From IMG/VR virus record IMGVR_UViG_3300005466_000065, positions 1-26,081 of that record: a stretch of DNA of 26,081 bases. One strand, written 5' to 3'. Of this stretch, positions 1-7,447 are shown piece by piece (positions within the stretch are counted from its first letter, which is position 1; each line of letters opens with the position of its first letter). Origin of the DNA: a virus. The translations under genes and the position numbers were made by a program. The notes beneath the pieces are model-generated. The model had not been told where the DNA came from. It made no database searches and was given only the letters and a program-made list of their open reading frames with translations.

Positions 1-9
1 CCGCCCAGG

Positions 10-846
10 GTGCTCGTGATCGGGCGCCCGGCGCGCTGCCCGACCACCGAGAAGCCACGCGGCCAGGACGGGGGCTACCTGCTCCACCTCGACACGCCAG
101 TAAACGGCAAGATCTGCCACTACGCCGACGGCGGCGGCTGGCAAAAGTGGGTCCCGGACGGCCCGCGCCAGACCATCGATCCGGCCATCGTTCGCGCGCG
201 CCAGCTCGAGCGAGAGAAGGCCAAGGCGGGCGATGCCGCGGCCGCACGCCTGCGGGCGCTCGGCATCTGGGAGGCATGCACCAACATCGGCGCGGACCGG
301 CACCCGTACCTCGAACGCAAGGGCCTGCGCTCCGCGCACGGCGCGCGGCTCGGCCGGCACGGCATGCTGGTGGTCCCCGCCTACGACACGGCCGGCGAGC
401 TCCAGACGCTGCAGTTCATCGGCGCCGACGGCATGAAGCGGTTCCTGCGCGGCGGCCAGAAGCGGGGCGCCTCGTGCCTGGTGGGCCTTCCCGGCGTGCA
501 CGTGCTCATCGCCGAGGGGTTCGCCACGGCGTGCAGCCTGACCGAGGCCACCGGCATGCCCTGCCTGGTCGCCTTCGACGCCGGCAACCTGGGTCCGGTC
601 GCGATCGCGCTTCGGAAGACCATGCCCCGCGCGCACATCACGGTGTGCGGAGACGACGACTGGAAGACCGACGGGAACCCGGGATGGGCGATGGCGGCGC
701 GGGCCGCGCGCGCGGTGGGCGGCGAGCTGCGCCTGCCGGGCCCGTGGCCGGCGAACCGCGGGCAGAAGGATACCGACTTCAACGACCTGGCGCGGCTGTG
801 CGGTCCGCGCGCGGTCGTGGCGGCCGTACTTGGAGGTGCACGATGA
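10..846 (+). CDS. TOPRIM-domain DNA primase-like protein (probably 5'-truncated by the window)
   Basis: The 278 visible residues look like the zinc/TOPRIM part of phage and plasmid primases of the P4-alpha type, which make RNA primers at the replication fork. The TOPRIM signature is visible: the IAEG motif ends in the catalytic Glu-Gly at residues 169-170, followed by a hydrophobic strand (LVAFDAGN) and the acidic cluster CGDDD at 213-217, then the family's typical DFNDL near 256-260. The N-terminal stretch with W-x-x-W (44-47) resembles the pre-TOPRIM region. The GTG at 10 is the first start in the window, but the frame is open to base 1, so the gene may begin upstream. No helicase domain is visible, so this is a stand-alone primase or the tail of a longer gene. 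Its stop overlaps the next start (ATGA). Confidence 0.75.
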   Translation: MLVIGRPARCPTTEKPRGQDGGYLLHLDTPVNGKICHYADGGGWQKWVPDGPRQTIDPAIVRARQLEREKAKAGDAAAARLRALGIWEACTNIGADRHPYLERKGLRSAHGARLGRHGMLVVPAYDTAGELQTLQFIGADGMKRFLRGGQKRGASCLVGLPGVHVLIAEGFATACSLTEATGMPCLVAFDAGNLGPVAIALRKTMPRAHITVCGDDDWKTDGNPGWAMAARAARAVGGELRLPGPWPANRGQKDTDFNDLARLCGPRAVVAAVLGGAR

Positions 847-941
847 GACGCCGAGACGACAGGGAGACCGGAGCAGCGATCGCGGTGACGTTCGCGTTCG
901 TGCTGATCTACTCGTTCGCCCTGTGGGTGACCGGCCGATGA
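843..941 (+). CDS. 32-residue single-pass membrane peptide
   Basis: This very short frame starts at the ATG inside the ATGA overlap with the primase stop and ends in another ATGA overlap with the next gene, an arrangement that favours real translation by coupling. The product has a charged N-terminus (MRRRDDRETG) and then one hydrophobic segment of about 19 residues (about 11-29, rich in A, V, F, L, Y, W). It would sit in the inner membrane with the basic end in the cytoplasm. No family is recognisable. GAGGTG at about 834-839 could act as ribosome binding site. The function is unknown. Confidence 0.45.
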   Translation: MRRRDDRETGAAIAVTFAFVLIYSFALWVTGR

Positions 942-1141
942 AGCCCGTGGCGGGCCCCAAGCACTACAGGAACGTGCCGGACATGGAGGTCTCGATGTGC
1001 AGCCAGCGCGGCGCGAACCTTCGCTTCTCGCGTGCCCGCGGCGGCATCACCTGCGTTGAATGCAGAGACCGCCTCGATCGCGCCATCGCCGGCAAGCGCA
1101 ACCGGCGCGAGTTCCTGGCGCGCGTGAGGGCGGGGCTGTGA
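938..1141 (+). CDS. Small basic Cys-containing protein
   Basis: This 67-residue protein begins at the ATG overlapping the previous stop. It contains C21 and a C-V-E-C pair at 39-42, followed by a highly basic helical tail (RDRLDRAIAGKRNRREFLARV). Three cysteines plus H9 could hold a zinc ion, but the spacing is not a standard finger. Its placement between a primase and an HNH-like gene, with overlaps on both sides, suggests a small DNA-metabolism accessory. No family is recognised. Confidence 0.5.
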   Translation: MKPVAGPKHYRNVPDMEVSMCSQRGANLRFSRARGGITCVECRDRLDRAIAGKRNRREFLARVRAGL

Positions 1142-1416
1142 CCGACGGCCAGCTTTACCTCGCGAACGTGCGCCGGCTGCCGTGCGTGCTGGCGGCCACG
1201 CGCGCCTGCAGCGGGCGCGTCCACGCCCACCACGCTGGCCCGCGCCCGGGGATGGGCCGCAAGGCCGCCGACGACACCGCGATCCCGCTGTGCGCCCAGC
1301 ACCACCAGGAGTGGCACAACGCCGGCGGGTTCTTCGGGATGCTGACCAAGGTCGTCAAGGCCCGCTGGGTCGAGGACGCCATCGCGGCGACGCGGGCGAG
1401 GCTGGCTCCGTTTTGA
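1138..1416 (+). CDS. HNH/Ref-like nuclease
   Basis: This 92-residue protein starts at a GTG overlapping the previous stop by four bases. It carries the cysteine/histidine pattern of a small HNH or Ref-type nuclease fold: C16 and C24, then RVHAHHAGP (H29, H31, H32), a DD pair at 45-46, and PLCAQHHQEWH with C52, H55, H56 and H60. This spacing (HxHH, about 20 residues, PLC..HH..WH) is typical of the DUF968/Ref-like group found in phage replication regions, where such proteins cut DNA during recombination or packaging. The family call rests on motif reading only. The catalytic residues are intact as far as can be seen. Confidence 0.6.
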   Translation: MTDGQLYLANVRRLPCVLAATRACSGRVHAHHAGPRPGMGRKAADDTAIPLCAQHHQEWHNAGGFFGMLTKVVKARWVEDAIAATRARLAPF

Positions 1417-1640
1417 AGGGCTGCGGAAAGCAGCTGACGAACGGCCTGACGTGTGGCCATGTGGTCGCAGCATCGGGCCAGGTGATTCGCTGCCGGACCT
1501 GCGCGTTCAGCCAGGACGGGGAGGCACCCCGGCGCGAGAAGTTCGACCAGCAAGAGAAGCGCGGCAAGTACCGCGCTCGCCCTAGACATAGGTGCGGCAA
1601 GACAACGCCGCCTAGCCGACGGGGACCCGTGCCGAAGTAG
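1413..1640 (+). CDS. Small zinc-ribbon protein
   Basis: The likely start is a TTG at 1413 overlapping the stop of the nuclease gene. The 75-residue product shows a four-cysteine arrangement (KGC, then TCGH, then CRTC), typical of a zinc ribbon, followed by a strongly basic Arg/Lys/Pro-rich tail. The last 20 codons include AGA and AGG and weaker G/C preference at third positions than neighbouring genes, so the end of the frame may be non-coding or recently acquired. No function can be given beyond probable nucleic acid or protein binding through zinc. Confidence 0.4.
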   Translation: MKGCGKQLTNGLTCGHVVAASGQVIRCRTCAFSQDGEAPRREKFDQQEKRGKYRARPRHRCGKTTPPSRRGPVPK

Positions 1641-1941
1641 CACGTGAGCATCCGAGGCTGGGCTGGTACGACGACAGCCTGGCGCCCCTCTCGGAGCCAG
1701 CAAGATGAACCGGTTATCTGCCAGGCGGCGGGTCCGGGTCAGAAGGCGGGCTGTTCCGAGCTGAGAGAAGGCAACTCTGGATGCGCTCCCGCCGACCTCC
1801 GCACCGAAAAAGCAGTCTGACCTTCGATTTCCAGAAGGGAACTCGGGGTCTGCCCAGGGCCTGGACTTACCGAACAAATATTCGCTATCTCCGTGAAGCT
1901 TGCAGCCTACAACCAATCCTGCTACGGGCGGAATTAGGCAA
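1641..1941. other. 301-base non-coding stretch
   Basis: I see no convincing gene on either strand. The stretch is less G/C-biased than its surroundings and holds one copy of the dispersed site (1864-1891), followed immediately by a degenerate version of the start-associated element (1885-1901). A minus-strand frame runs through it, but it has no start signal and also runs antisense through the nuclease gene. I looked for a tRNA and found no T-arm or acceptor pairing. It marks the border between the replication and packaging regions, so a promoter region is plausible. Confidence 0.5.
1864..1891 (+). repeat. Dispersed palindromic site, copy 1
   Basis: The left arm GACTTACCGAA (1864-1874) is perfect, the core CAAATA is at 1875-1880, and the right arm retains only TTCG. 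The left arm plus four more bases is identical to copy 4 read on the other strand (CTGGACTTACCGAA). It lies in the gap before the gene at 1942. Confidence 0.85.
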
Positions 1942-2220
1942 ATGAACCAGGCGGCTCTCCCTACTTTGCTTAATGACGTCGTTGGGCGGCTGGTCTACCT
2001 GCGGCGGATGAGCAAGGCAGCGCAGCAGGCCTACGAGCGCGTGGGAGACCTACGCCAGCGCGTGCGCTGCAGCCTGGTCGCGGAATATGTCGCCCGCGTG
2101 CTTGACCGGGAGAACTCGCCCTACTTCCGCCGGGACCTGACACAGGCCCTCGAAGCCATCGGCTGGCGGTCCGTGAACACCGACAACGTGCGCAGCTGGA
2201 AAGGGGTCGTCGCGAAATGA
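1942..2220 (+). CDS. Small helical protein of unknown function
   Basis: This 92-residue protein starts at ATG 1942, preceded by AGG five bases upstream. A TTG at 1900 in the same frame is the alternative and would overlap the degenerate control element. The sequence is helical, with an Arg-rich middle (DLRQRVRCSLVAEYVARVL) and a C-terminal segment with aromatic and charged residues. No family is recognised. It overlaps the next gene by four bases (ATGA) and is the first gene of the packaging block, so a regulatory or packaging-accessory role is possible but unproven. Confidence 0.6.
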   Translation: MNQAALPTLLNDVVGRLVYLRRMSKAAQQAYERVGDLRQRVRCSLVAEYVARVLDRENSPYFRRDLTQALEAIGWRSVNTDNVRSWKGVVAK

Positions 2221-2690
2221 CCAAGCTCGAGCGCGAATGGGCGGCCAAGCTCCGAGAGACCGGCTTCCACGACCTGGAGGGGGCGGAACGAGACGGCCCG
2301 CTCTCCAACGCAGGCAAGCCCCACGCGAAGTACGAGACGGCCGACGGGCACCGGCGCCTCGCCAACCACCTGACGGACGGAGCCGCCTACCAGCAGGCCG
2401 CCCGTGACCTGCTGTGGGCACGCCGCTGGCCAACGGCCGCCGACCGGCGCATCTGGGAGATGCACGTGGACGGCTCGGGCCTCCGGGAGATCACCGCCGC
2501 GCTGGACGTGAGCTGGCACCGTGCTTCGAAGGTGCTCCACGAGTGCCAAGCGCGAATGACCCAAAGTAACCAAATGACCAAGGGGGATAGATGCGACAGG
2601 CGAAAGATTCGCCAGCTGATTCGAAGGTGCGAGCCACGCGTCCTGGAGAAGCTGGCGCTGGCGCTGGCGCGGACCCTGACGCTCTCCTGA
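2217..2690 (+). CDS. Helix-turn-helix protein (DNA-binding, packaging region)
   Basis: This 157-residue protein contains a helix-turn-helix-like segment at about 88-113 (GLREITAALDVSWHRASKV), resembling sigma-factor region 4 or invertase/transposase type DNA-recognition helices. The N-terminal half is charged and contains a WARRW segment at 67-71. The gene sits two places before the large terminase, where small-terminase or regulatory DNA-binding proteins are usual. Its last 100 bases also lie inside the next gene in a different frame; third-position G/C preference stays high in this frame through the overlap, so the long C-terminus (RRKIRQLIRRCEPRVLEKLALAL) appears to be genuinely coding. 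Confidence 0.65.
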   Translation: MTKLEREWAAKLRETGFHDLEGAERDGPLSNAGKPHAKYETADGHRRLANHLTDGAAYQQAARDLLWARRWPTAADRRIWEMHVDGSGLREITAALDVSWHRASKVLHECQARMTQSNQMTKGDRCDRRKIRQLIRRCEPRVLEKLALALARTLTLS

Positions 2691-2938
2691 ACGTTGGCCT
2701 GGCCATCGTCGGCGACCAGCTGGACCGCATCAGGCAGGTGCGAGGTAAGGGGCCGCTTCCAGCGCGCCACGCCATGGCGCTCGCCGGCTACCTGCGCGCG
2801 CTCTCAGCCGTGCGGCGGGACCGCAACCCTGGCAAAGGCGGGGCGGGGAAGCTGGCAGGCAAGAGCGTGGCCGAGCTGCTGGAGATCATCCGCCATGATC
2901 CGGAGCTCGCGGAAGCCCTGGGGTCCACCGGGCAGTGA
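2591..2938 (+). CDS. Putative small terminase subunit
   Basis: This 115-residue protein directly precedes the large terminase, with a four-base overlap (GTGA). ATG 2591 has the good ribosome binding site AAGGGGG five to ten bases upstream, which decides the start despite a 100-base out-of-frame overlap with the previous gene. The N-terminal 30 residues are of low complexity (Gly/Ala/Pro). The rest is helical (QLDRIRQVRGKG and LAGKSVAELLEIIRHDPEL), compatible with an oligomerising small terminase that recognises DNA for packaging. The assignment rests mainly on position; no helix-turn-helix is obvious here, so the previous gene could instead be the DNA-recognition subunit. Confidence 0.5.
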   Translation: MRQAKDSPADSKVRATRPGEAGAGAGADPDALLNVGLAIVGDQLDRIRQVRGKGPLPARHAMALAGYLRALSAVRRDRNPGKGGAGKLAGKSVAELLEIIRHDPELAEALGSTGQ

Positions 2939-4482
2939 CCTCGGCCGAAGTGCTGGCGGCGCTCATCACCGCCAAGGAGGCCGAGCGGTCGCGCGTCCGG
3001 TGGGATCCGGCGGCGTTCGCCGGCGACCACGGGCCACAGCTGGCGTTCGTGACCGAGAAGGCTCCGTTCACCCACGTCATGTGCGCGCGCCAGTCGGGAA
3101 AGTCATGGGGCGACGACTTCACCCTGGGGTGCAACGCGGACGAGCACCCGCAGAGCGTTGGCCTGTTCCTGGGGCTGAAGGGGACGGGTGTGAAGGTCTC
3201 GAACTGGGTGCCCATCTGGAAGCAGGGGCTCTGCGATATGCACGAAATCCCCCAGGACTGGCACAATGAGACCTCGATGGTGACGACCTGGCCGAACGGC
3301 AGCCGGGTCATGTTCGGGGGTACCGACGACCTCAGCAACGTGAAGAAGTTCCTGGGCAACAGCCTGCGGAACTACGGCATCGTCATCATCGACGAGTGCC
3401 AGGACCAGCCGGATGGGGTCCTGCGCTACATCCTAAATACGCTCCTGCCCCCGATGCTGGGACCGAAGTCGCGGGTCATCCTGTCTGGCGTGCTGCCGGA
3501 CGTGCCAGCCGGCTACTTCTACGAGCTGGCCCACCCGGCATCGCTGAACGGCGAGGCGTGCACGTGCAAGGGCTGGCGCCACCACGAATGGGGGCGAGCT
3601 GCCAACGTGCACACCCCCGAGGCAATGGCCCAGCTTCGGAAGTACATGGACGACCACGGGCTGACCGAGAAGGACCCCCAGATCCAACGTGACTGGTACA
3701 TGCAGCGCGTGTGGGACATGGCGGCCACGGCCTACCGCTACAGCCGCGAGCGCAACGGCTACGAGGCGGACCAGCCCGAGTGGGTGAGCGAGGTGGAATG
3801 GGGCGTGGGCGTGGCCAAGGCGGCCGAGCCGCACGAGGGCATCGACGAGTTCACGATCGGCATCGACCCGGGCGGCGGGGACCGGACCAGCATCGTCGTG
3901 TGGGGCTGGGGCGACCACACCACGGAGATTCAGCAGGTGGCCGAGTGGGTCACGCCCAGGGACGCCCACACGCCGCTGTCTGCCATCGCCGAGGCTCTCT
4001 CCGTGATGGTGCAGCACTACCCCACGGGGCTCATCTTCTGGGACCCGGGCTCGGGCTCAATGGAGATCGACACGTTCGGGACCGACTACGGCATCCCGCT
4101 CGTGCGTGCCGCCCAGAAGACCGACTTCCCCGGCCAGGTCCGCCGCGTGAACGACCTGCTCTCGAAAGGCACGCTCAAGGTCATCATCGGCTCCGCGCTC
4201 GAGGAGGACTACCAGCGCGCCCGCTTCGACACCGACGCGCGCGCCAAGGGCTCCTGGAAGTGGGCGAGCCAATGGCACCCGGACCCAAGTGAGGCAGGGC
4301 GCTACGGCCTCCAGGGCTACTGGAACACGTACACGCCGCCAGCCCCGCCCAAGCCCATCGAGCTGCAGAAGCGGGAGGCGGCCGAGCTGCGCCAGCGCCG
4401 CGTGACGGCCATGAAGGCGGGACGACGGTTGGAAGAGGACGACGAACGCAGCATTTTCCAGGAGGACGAACCATGGACGTGA
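2935..4482 (+). CDS. terL: Terminase large subunit
   Basis: This is the DNA-packaging motor ATPase and nuclease, docking on the portal to pump and cut the genome. The 515 residues match the family in length. Walker A is ARQSGKS at 51-57, and Walker B with the catalytic Glu is IVIIDE at 149-154. The C-terminal RNase H-like nuclease domain shows the expected acidic residues: D311 in GIDPGGGDRTS, D370 in GLIFWDPG, and a probable third Asp near 450 in WHPD. The GTG start at 2935 overlaps the previous stop. The gene ends nine bases before copy 2 of the dispersed site and overlaps the next gene by ten bases. Confidence 0.93.
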   Translation: MTSAEVLAALITAKEAERSRVRWDPAAFAGDHGPQLAFVTEKAPFTHVMCARQSGKSWGDDFTLGCNADEHPQSVGLFLGLKGTGVKVSNWVPIWKQGLCDMHEIPQDWHNETSMVTTWPNGSRVMFGGTDDLSNVKKFLGNSLRNYGIVIIDECQDQPDGVLRYILNTLLPPMLGPKSRVILSGVLPDVPAGYFYELAHPASLNGEACTCKGWRHHEWGRAANVHTPEAMAQLRKYMDDHGLTEKDPQIQRDWYMQRVWDMAATAYRYSRERNGYEADQPEWVSEVEWGVGVAKAAEPHEGIDEFTIGIDPGGGDRTSIVVWGWGDHTTEIQQVAEWVTPRDAHTPLSAIAEALSVMVQHYPTGLIFWDPGSGSMEIDTFGTDYGIPLVRAAQKTDFPGQVRRVNDLLSKGTLKVIIGSALEEDYQRARFDTDARAKGSWKWASQWHPDPSEAGRYGLQGYWNTYTPPAPPKPIELQKREAAELRQRRVTAMKAGRRLEEDDERSIFQEDEPWT

Positions 4483-4877
4483 AGCTCGATAGTGAACAAA
4501 TATTCGGAAACGAGGTGCGCGAGGCCGAGCCGCCCACGTACCAGTCGCCGCTCCTGGCCCTGCTGGACGAGCGGGCGAAGGGACCGCCCAAGCCCATCGA
4601 GATTCCCGAGCCCACGCCCGAGATTGCCGCCCGCATCCGGCAGATGGAGGAGCGCCGCGAGCAGGAGCTGGACAAGGCCCGTGACCGCGCCTACGGCGGT
4701 GACGAGGGCCTGAAGGCCCGCGGCATCGGCGCCCCCATCCGCGACCGTGACCTGTCGCCCGACCAGGTGGCGTGGCTGAACGAGCGGCGCGCCGAATGGA
4801 AGGCGTGGCACGAGGACCCGGCTAACGCGGACTGGCGGCCCGAGGGCGGCGAGCTGGATGTGAGCGGCCTGCCATGA
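4473..4877 (+). CDS. Hypothetical charged protein between terminase and portal
   Basis: This 134-residue product starts at ATG 4473 with a strong binding site (AGGAGG at 4460-4465), so the start is well supported. Codons 7-12 (S-E-Q-I-F-G) are encoded by copy 2 of the dispersed palindromic site, meaning the site lies inside coding sequence. The middle is Pro/Glu-rich, with a long helix (RQMEERREQELDKARDRAYG), and the end contains the WLNERRAEWKAWHED segment. No family is recognised. The position suggests a head or packaging accessory. Confidence 0.7.
   Translation: MDVKLDSEQIFGNEVREAEPPTYQSPLLALLDERAKGPPKPIEIPEPTPEIAARIRQMEERREQELDKARDRAYGGDEGLKARGIGAPIRDRDLSPDQVAWLNERRAEWKAWHEDPANADWRPEGGELDVSGLP
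4492..4507 (+). repeat. Dispersed palindromic site, copy 2 (inside coding sequence)
   Basis: GTGAA, core CAAATA (4497-4502), TTCGG. It lies nine bases after the terminase stop and within the first codons of the next gene. The right flank TTCGGAAACG is identical to that of copy 7. The left arm has GTGAA in place of CCGAA, as in copy 6. Confidence 0.85.
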
Positions 4878-5134
4878 AGCTGCCCGAGGCCATCAAGCGG
4901 CTGTTCACGAAGGACGAGGTGTTCACCTTCGTGGCGCACGACCAGACGGAGCCGACCATCGTGGTGTACGAGCCCGACTGCAAGGTGGACCAGATCCACG
5001 CGGTCAACGGCTACCTGCTCGTGCCGCACCCCATCGCCAGGCGCCTGCCCGCGCCCCACGGCAACATCACGCACGCGCAAGGAAACGTCCCCTGTTGGAA
5101 GCTGGTCGACCTGTCGGACGCGGGGCCGAATTAG
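4874..5134 (+). CDS. Hypothetical 86-residue protein
   Basis: ATG 4874 overlaps the previous stop (ATGA). The product looks like a small beta-rich globular domain (VFTFVAHDQTEPTIVVYEP, then VNGYLLVPHPIA) with two cysteines. No family is recognised. The TAG stop at 5132-5134 directly abuts copy 3 of the dispersed site. Confidence 0.6.
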   Translation: MKLPEAIKRLFTKDEVFTFVAHDQTEPTIVVYEPDCKVDQIHAVNGYLLVPHPIARRLPAPHGNITHAQGNVPCWKLVDLSDAGPN

Positions 5135-5149
5135 CGAACAAATATTCGG
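5135..5149 (+). repeat. Dispersed palindromic site, copy 3
   Basis: CGAA, core CAAATA (5139-5144), TTCGG. It starts at the base after a TAG stop. Eight bases separate it from the start-associated element at 5158. Confidence 0.87.
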
Positions 5150-5157
5150 ATAGTCGG

Positions 5158-5170
5158 CGATCGCCGTGGC
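5158..5170 (+). promoter_or_regulatory. Start-associated element (copy a)
   Basis: CGATCGCCGTGGC matches the consensus exactly and is followed by six bases and the GTG start at 5177. No Shine-Dalgarno sequence is present between the element and the start. It also forms the perfect 12-base palindrome CGGCGATCGCCG at 5155-5166. Confidence 0.75.
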
Positions 5171-5176
5171 TTCCAC

Positions 5177-5422
5177 GTGAAGCCACCCGAGCTGGAGGCC
5201 ATTCTAGACGTCCTCGACCGCCACCCGCGCGTCACGTCCGTGCACATCGCCGAAGGCGAGGTGCGCCTGACGCTCGGTGAGGTGCTCGTCGCCCCCGAGG
5301 AGGGCACGAAGGACGACCGGGACGAGTCGTTGGAACTGCCCGCGGGCGTGGTCGACCCGCGGGACCGCATCCGTGAGATCTACCGGAAGGCCGGCATGCG
5401 GAACGGCAAGGTGCCGGCGTGA
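5177..5422 (+). CDS. Hypothetical 81-residue protein preceding portal
   Basis: The GTG start at 5177 is chosen because the conserved element CGATCGCCGTGGC sits six bases upstream, as before five other genes. The product begins MKPPELEAILDVLDRHPRV and has a beta-type centre (VHIAEGEVRLTLGEVLV), followed by an acidic linker and a C-terminal helix (PRDRIREIYRKAGM). It overlaps the portal start by four bases (GTGA), so translation of the portal is probably coupled to it. No family is recognised. Confidence 0.6.
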   Translation: MKPPELEAILDVLDRHPRVTSVHIAEGEVRLTLGEVLVAPEEGTKDDRDESLELPAGVVDPRDRIREIYRKAGMRNGKVPA

Positions 5423-7398
5423 ACTTCGACTTCTCGGGCAACAGCACGCCCGGAGCGGTCGCCCCCCAGCCATGGTGGCCTGACCCCAAGGGGAGGTTCG
5501 AGAGCGGGCCAGGCGTCACCCAGGGCGCGGCCATGATTGCCACGGCCAGGGCCATCAGCACGAGCCCCACCGAGGAACTGCGCCAGGACCTGAACCTCCT
5601 CTACGGCTCGATGTACGAGGGCCGCCCGCTCACGAGCCTCTACCAGTACGGCGGCCAGGCGACCGCGGCACGCGGCGAGCTCACGGCCATTGGATCAGGC
5701 GAGGTGACCTGGAACGTCGTCCGCTCGGTCGTGCAGACCGTCGGCTCCCAGGTCTCGCGCTCGCGCCCGCGCGCGCGGTTCGTGACCAGCGGCGGCGACT
5801 ACAAGCAGAAGCGCAAGGCAAAGAAGCTCACGCAGCTAAACGACGGCCTGTTCCACCACTGCCGGGTGTACGAAAAGACCCAACAGGTCTTCATCGACGC
5901 CGGCGTGTTCGACGTGGGGGCCATCGAGGTGGCCCGCGACGGCAACGTCCCGAAGGTGAGCCGCGTCCTCGCCTGCGAGGTCATGGTGGATGCCAACGAC
6001 GGCATCTACGGCGAGCCCCGGAGCATGTACCGGCGCCGCTACGTGGACCGCGGCGTCCTGCTGGCCAAGTACGGCCGCCTCGCGAGCGGCAAGGGCGTCG
6101 AGGACGCCTTCAAGTCGCGCGAGGAGCGCGACCAAGCGCTGGCCACCGTGTCGACGTCCAGCCCCGTCATGGACGGGCAGCAGACGAACCTCGTCGAGGT
6201 CTTCGAGGCGTGGCACCTGCGCAGCTCGGACGAGGCCAAGGACGGCTGGCACGTCATCGCCGTCGAGGGCATCCAGCTCGTCTCCGAGCCCTACGAGCGC
6301 GACTACTTCCCGATCATCCTGTTCCCGATGGACCCGGCCATTGCGGGCCCCTACGGCGTGTGCGCGGCGAGCGTCCTGCTCGCCATCCAGATGCAAATCA
6401 ACACGCTCCTGGACAAGATCGCGAAGGCCCAGCACCTGGCCTGCGTCCCGCGCATCGGCATCCCGATGTCCGCCAAGCTCGGGACCGTCTCCAACGCCAT
6501 CGGTGCCCACTACCGCTTCGCCGGCACCCAGGGCGCCATCTTCTCCACGCCCCCCGCGCTCTCGGCCGAGGTCTACGAACACCTCGAACGGCACATGGAG
6601 AAGGCCTTCTCGCTCTACGGCGTGAACGCCCAGATCGCCGCCGGCCAGAAAGAGGCTGGCCTGACCGCCGCGGTCGCCATCCGCGAGTCCCTGGACATCC
6701 AGACGGCCCGCTTCGCCGTGCTCTCCCAGCGCTGGGAGCAGCTCCACATGGACATCGCCCGCCGTCTGACCGACCTGGCGCGCGAAATCTACGATGACGA
6801 CCGCGCGGCGGTGGTGGCGGCGCCCGGCACCAAGTTCCTGGAGACCATCAGCTGGAAGGACATCGACCTCGAGGAGGACGAGTACGTCATCCAGCCCTAC
6901 CCGGTGAGCCTCCTGCCCACCACGCCCCAAGGCAAGATCGACAAGATCGGAGACCTGGTCGACCGAGGCATCTGGAGCGCCAAGCGCGCCGAGGCCGCGC
7001 TCGATGACCTAGACCCCGACGCCAATATGAGCGCCGAACGGGCCCTGGAGGAGGACGCCGAGCGCATCTGCGACGAGATGCTGACCGACGGCAAGTACAC
7101 CACGCCCGATCCAACGATGGACCTGACCATCTGCCTGAAGACCGCCGCCACCTACGCCGCCATGGGCCGCAACCAGAAGGCCCCCGAGAAGAACCTGGAC
7201 CTGCTCTACCGGTTCATGGACGACGTCGCGGCCCTGCAGCAGCAGCTCACACCCGCGCAGCCTCCCGCGCCAGCGCCTGGGACGGGAGCCGTGGCCGTCG
7301 CCCCAGGCGCGCCGCCGGTCATCCCGGGAACGCCTCCTGGCACTGACCAAGGCGGCGGCAGCGCCCCGCCTGCGGCGCCAGCTTTGCCGCCCCCGTAA
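5419..7398 (+). CDS. Portal protein
   Basis: This is the dodecameric ring at the capsid vertex through which DNA enters and leaves and to which the tail binds. The 659 residues fit podovirus-type portals. Supporting signs are the early segment with RQDLNLLYGSMYEG, the WNVVRSVVQTVGSQVSRSRPRARF stretch, the FEAWHL and YFPIILFPMDP strands, the wing/stem-like helix containing QMQINTLLDKIAKAQ, and the late helix QTARFAVLSQRWEQLHMDIARRL, in the usual order. The C-terminal 50 residues are Pro/Ala/Gly-rich and probably disordered. The GTG start is coupled to the previous gene, and the TAA stop abuts copy 4 of the dispersed site. Confidence 0.85.
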   Translation: MNFDFSGNSTPGAVAPQPWWPDPKGRFESGPGVTQGAAMIATARAISTSPTEELRQDLNLLYGSMYEGRPLTSLYQYGGQATAARGELTAIGSGEVTWNVVRSVVQTVGSQVSRSRPRARFVTSGGDYKQKRKAKKLTQLNDGLFHHCRVYEKTQQVFIDAGVFDVGAIEVARDGNVPKVSRVLACEVMVDANDGIYGEPRSMYRRRYVDRGVLLAKYGRLASGKGVEDAFKSREERDQALATVSTSSPVMDGQQTNLVEVFEAWHLRSSDEAKDGWHVIAVEGIQLVSEPYERDYFPIILFPMDPAIAGPYGVCAASVLLAIQMQINTLLDKIAKAQHLACVPRIGIPMSAKLGTVSNAIGAHYRFAGTQGAIFSTPPALSAEVYEHLERHMEKAFSLYGVNAQIAAGQKEAGLTAAVAIRESLDIQTARFAVLSQRWEQLHMDIARRLTDLAREIYDDDRAAVVAAPGTKFLETISWKDIDLEEDEYVIQPYPVSLLPTTPQGKIDKIGDLVDRGIWSAKRAEAALDDLDPDANMSAERALEEDAERICDEMLTDGKYTTPDPTMDLTICLKTAATYAAMGRNQKAPEKNLDLLYRFMDDVAALQQQLTPAQPPAPAPGTGAVAVAPGAPPVIPGTPPGTDQGGGSAPPAAPALPPP

Positions 7399-7420
7399 CC
7401 GAATATTTGTTCGGTAAGTC
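7393..7420 (-). repeat. Dispersed palindromic site, copy 4 (reversed orientation)
   Basis: Read on the minus strand: GACTTACCGAA, core CAAATA (7409 to 7404), TTCGGTTACGG. It is the only copy with the asymmetric core reversed. The portal stop codon TAA lies inside one arm. Confidence 0.87.
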
Positions 7421-7428
7421 CAGCCGAT

Positions 7429-7441
7429 CGATCGCCGTGGC
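7429..7441 (+). promoter_or_regulatory. Start-associated element (copy b)
   Basis: CGATCGCCGTGGC matches the consensus exactly, 14 bases after the inner edge of site copy 4 and six bases before ATG 7448. CCAGCC (7420-7425) and GGCTGG (7439-7444) flank it as an inverted repeat. Confidence 0.75.
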
Positions 7442-7447
7442 TGGGGC

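Noticed and set aside
878-895. GCGATCGCGGTGAC as a further element copy
   Set aside because: It lacks the GTGGC end, lies within a small gene, and no start codon follows at 6-7 bases.
1155-1916. Minus-strand open frame through the 1641-1941 gap
   Set aside because: It runs antisense through the HNH-like gene and has no start signals or recognisable domain.
1641-1941. Possible tRNA in the gap (a TTCGATT-like T-loop at about 1822)
   Set aside because: The flanking bases do not form a T-arm or acceptor stem and no anticodon arm could be placed.
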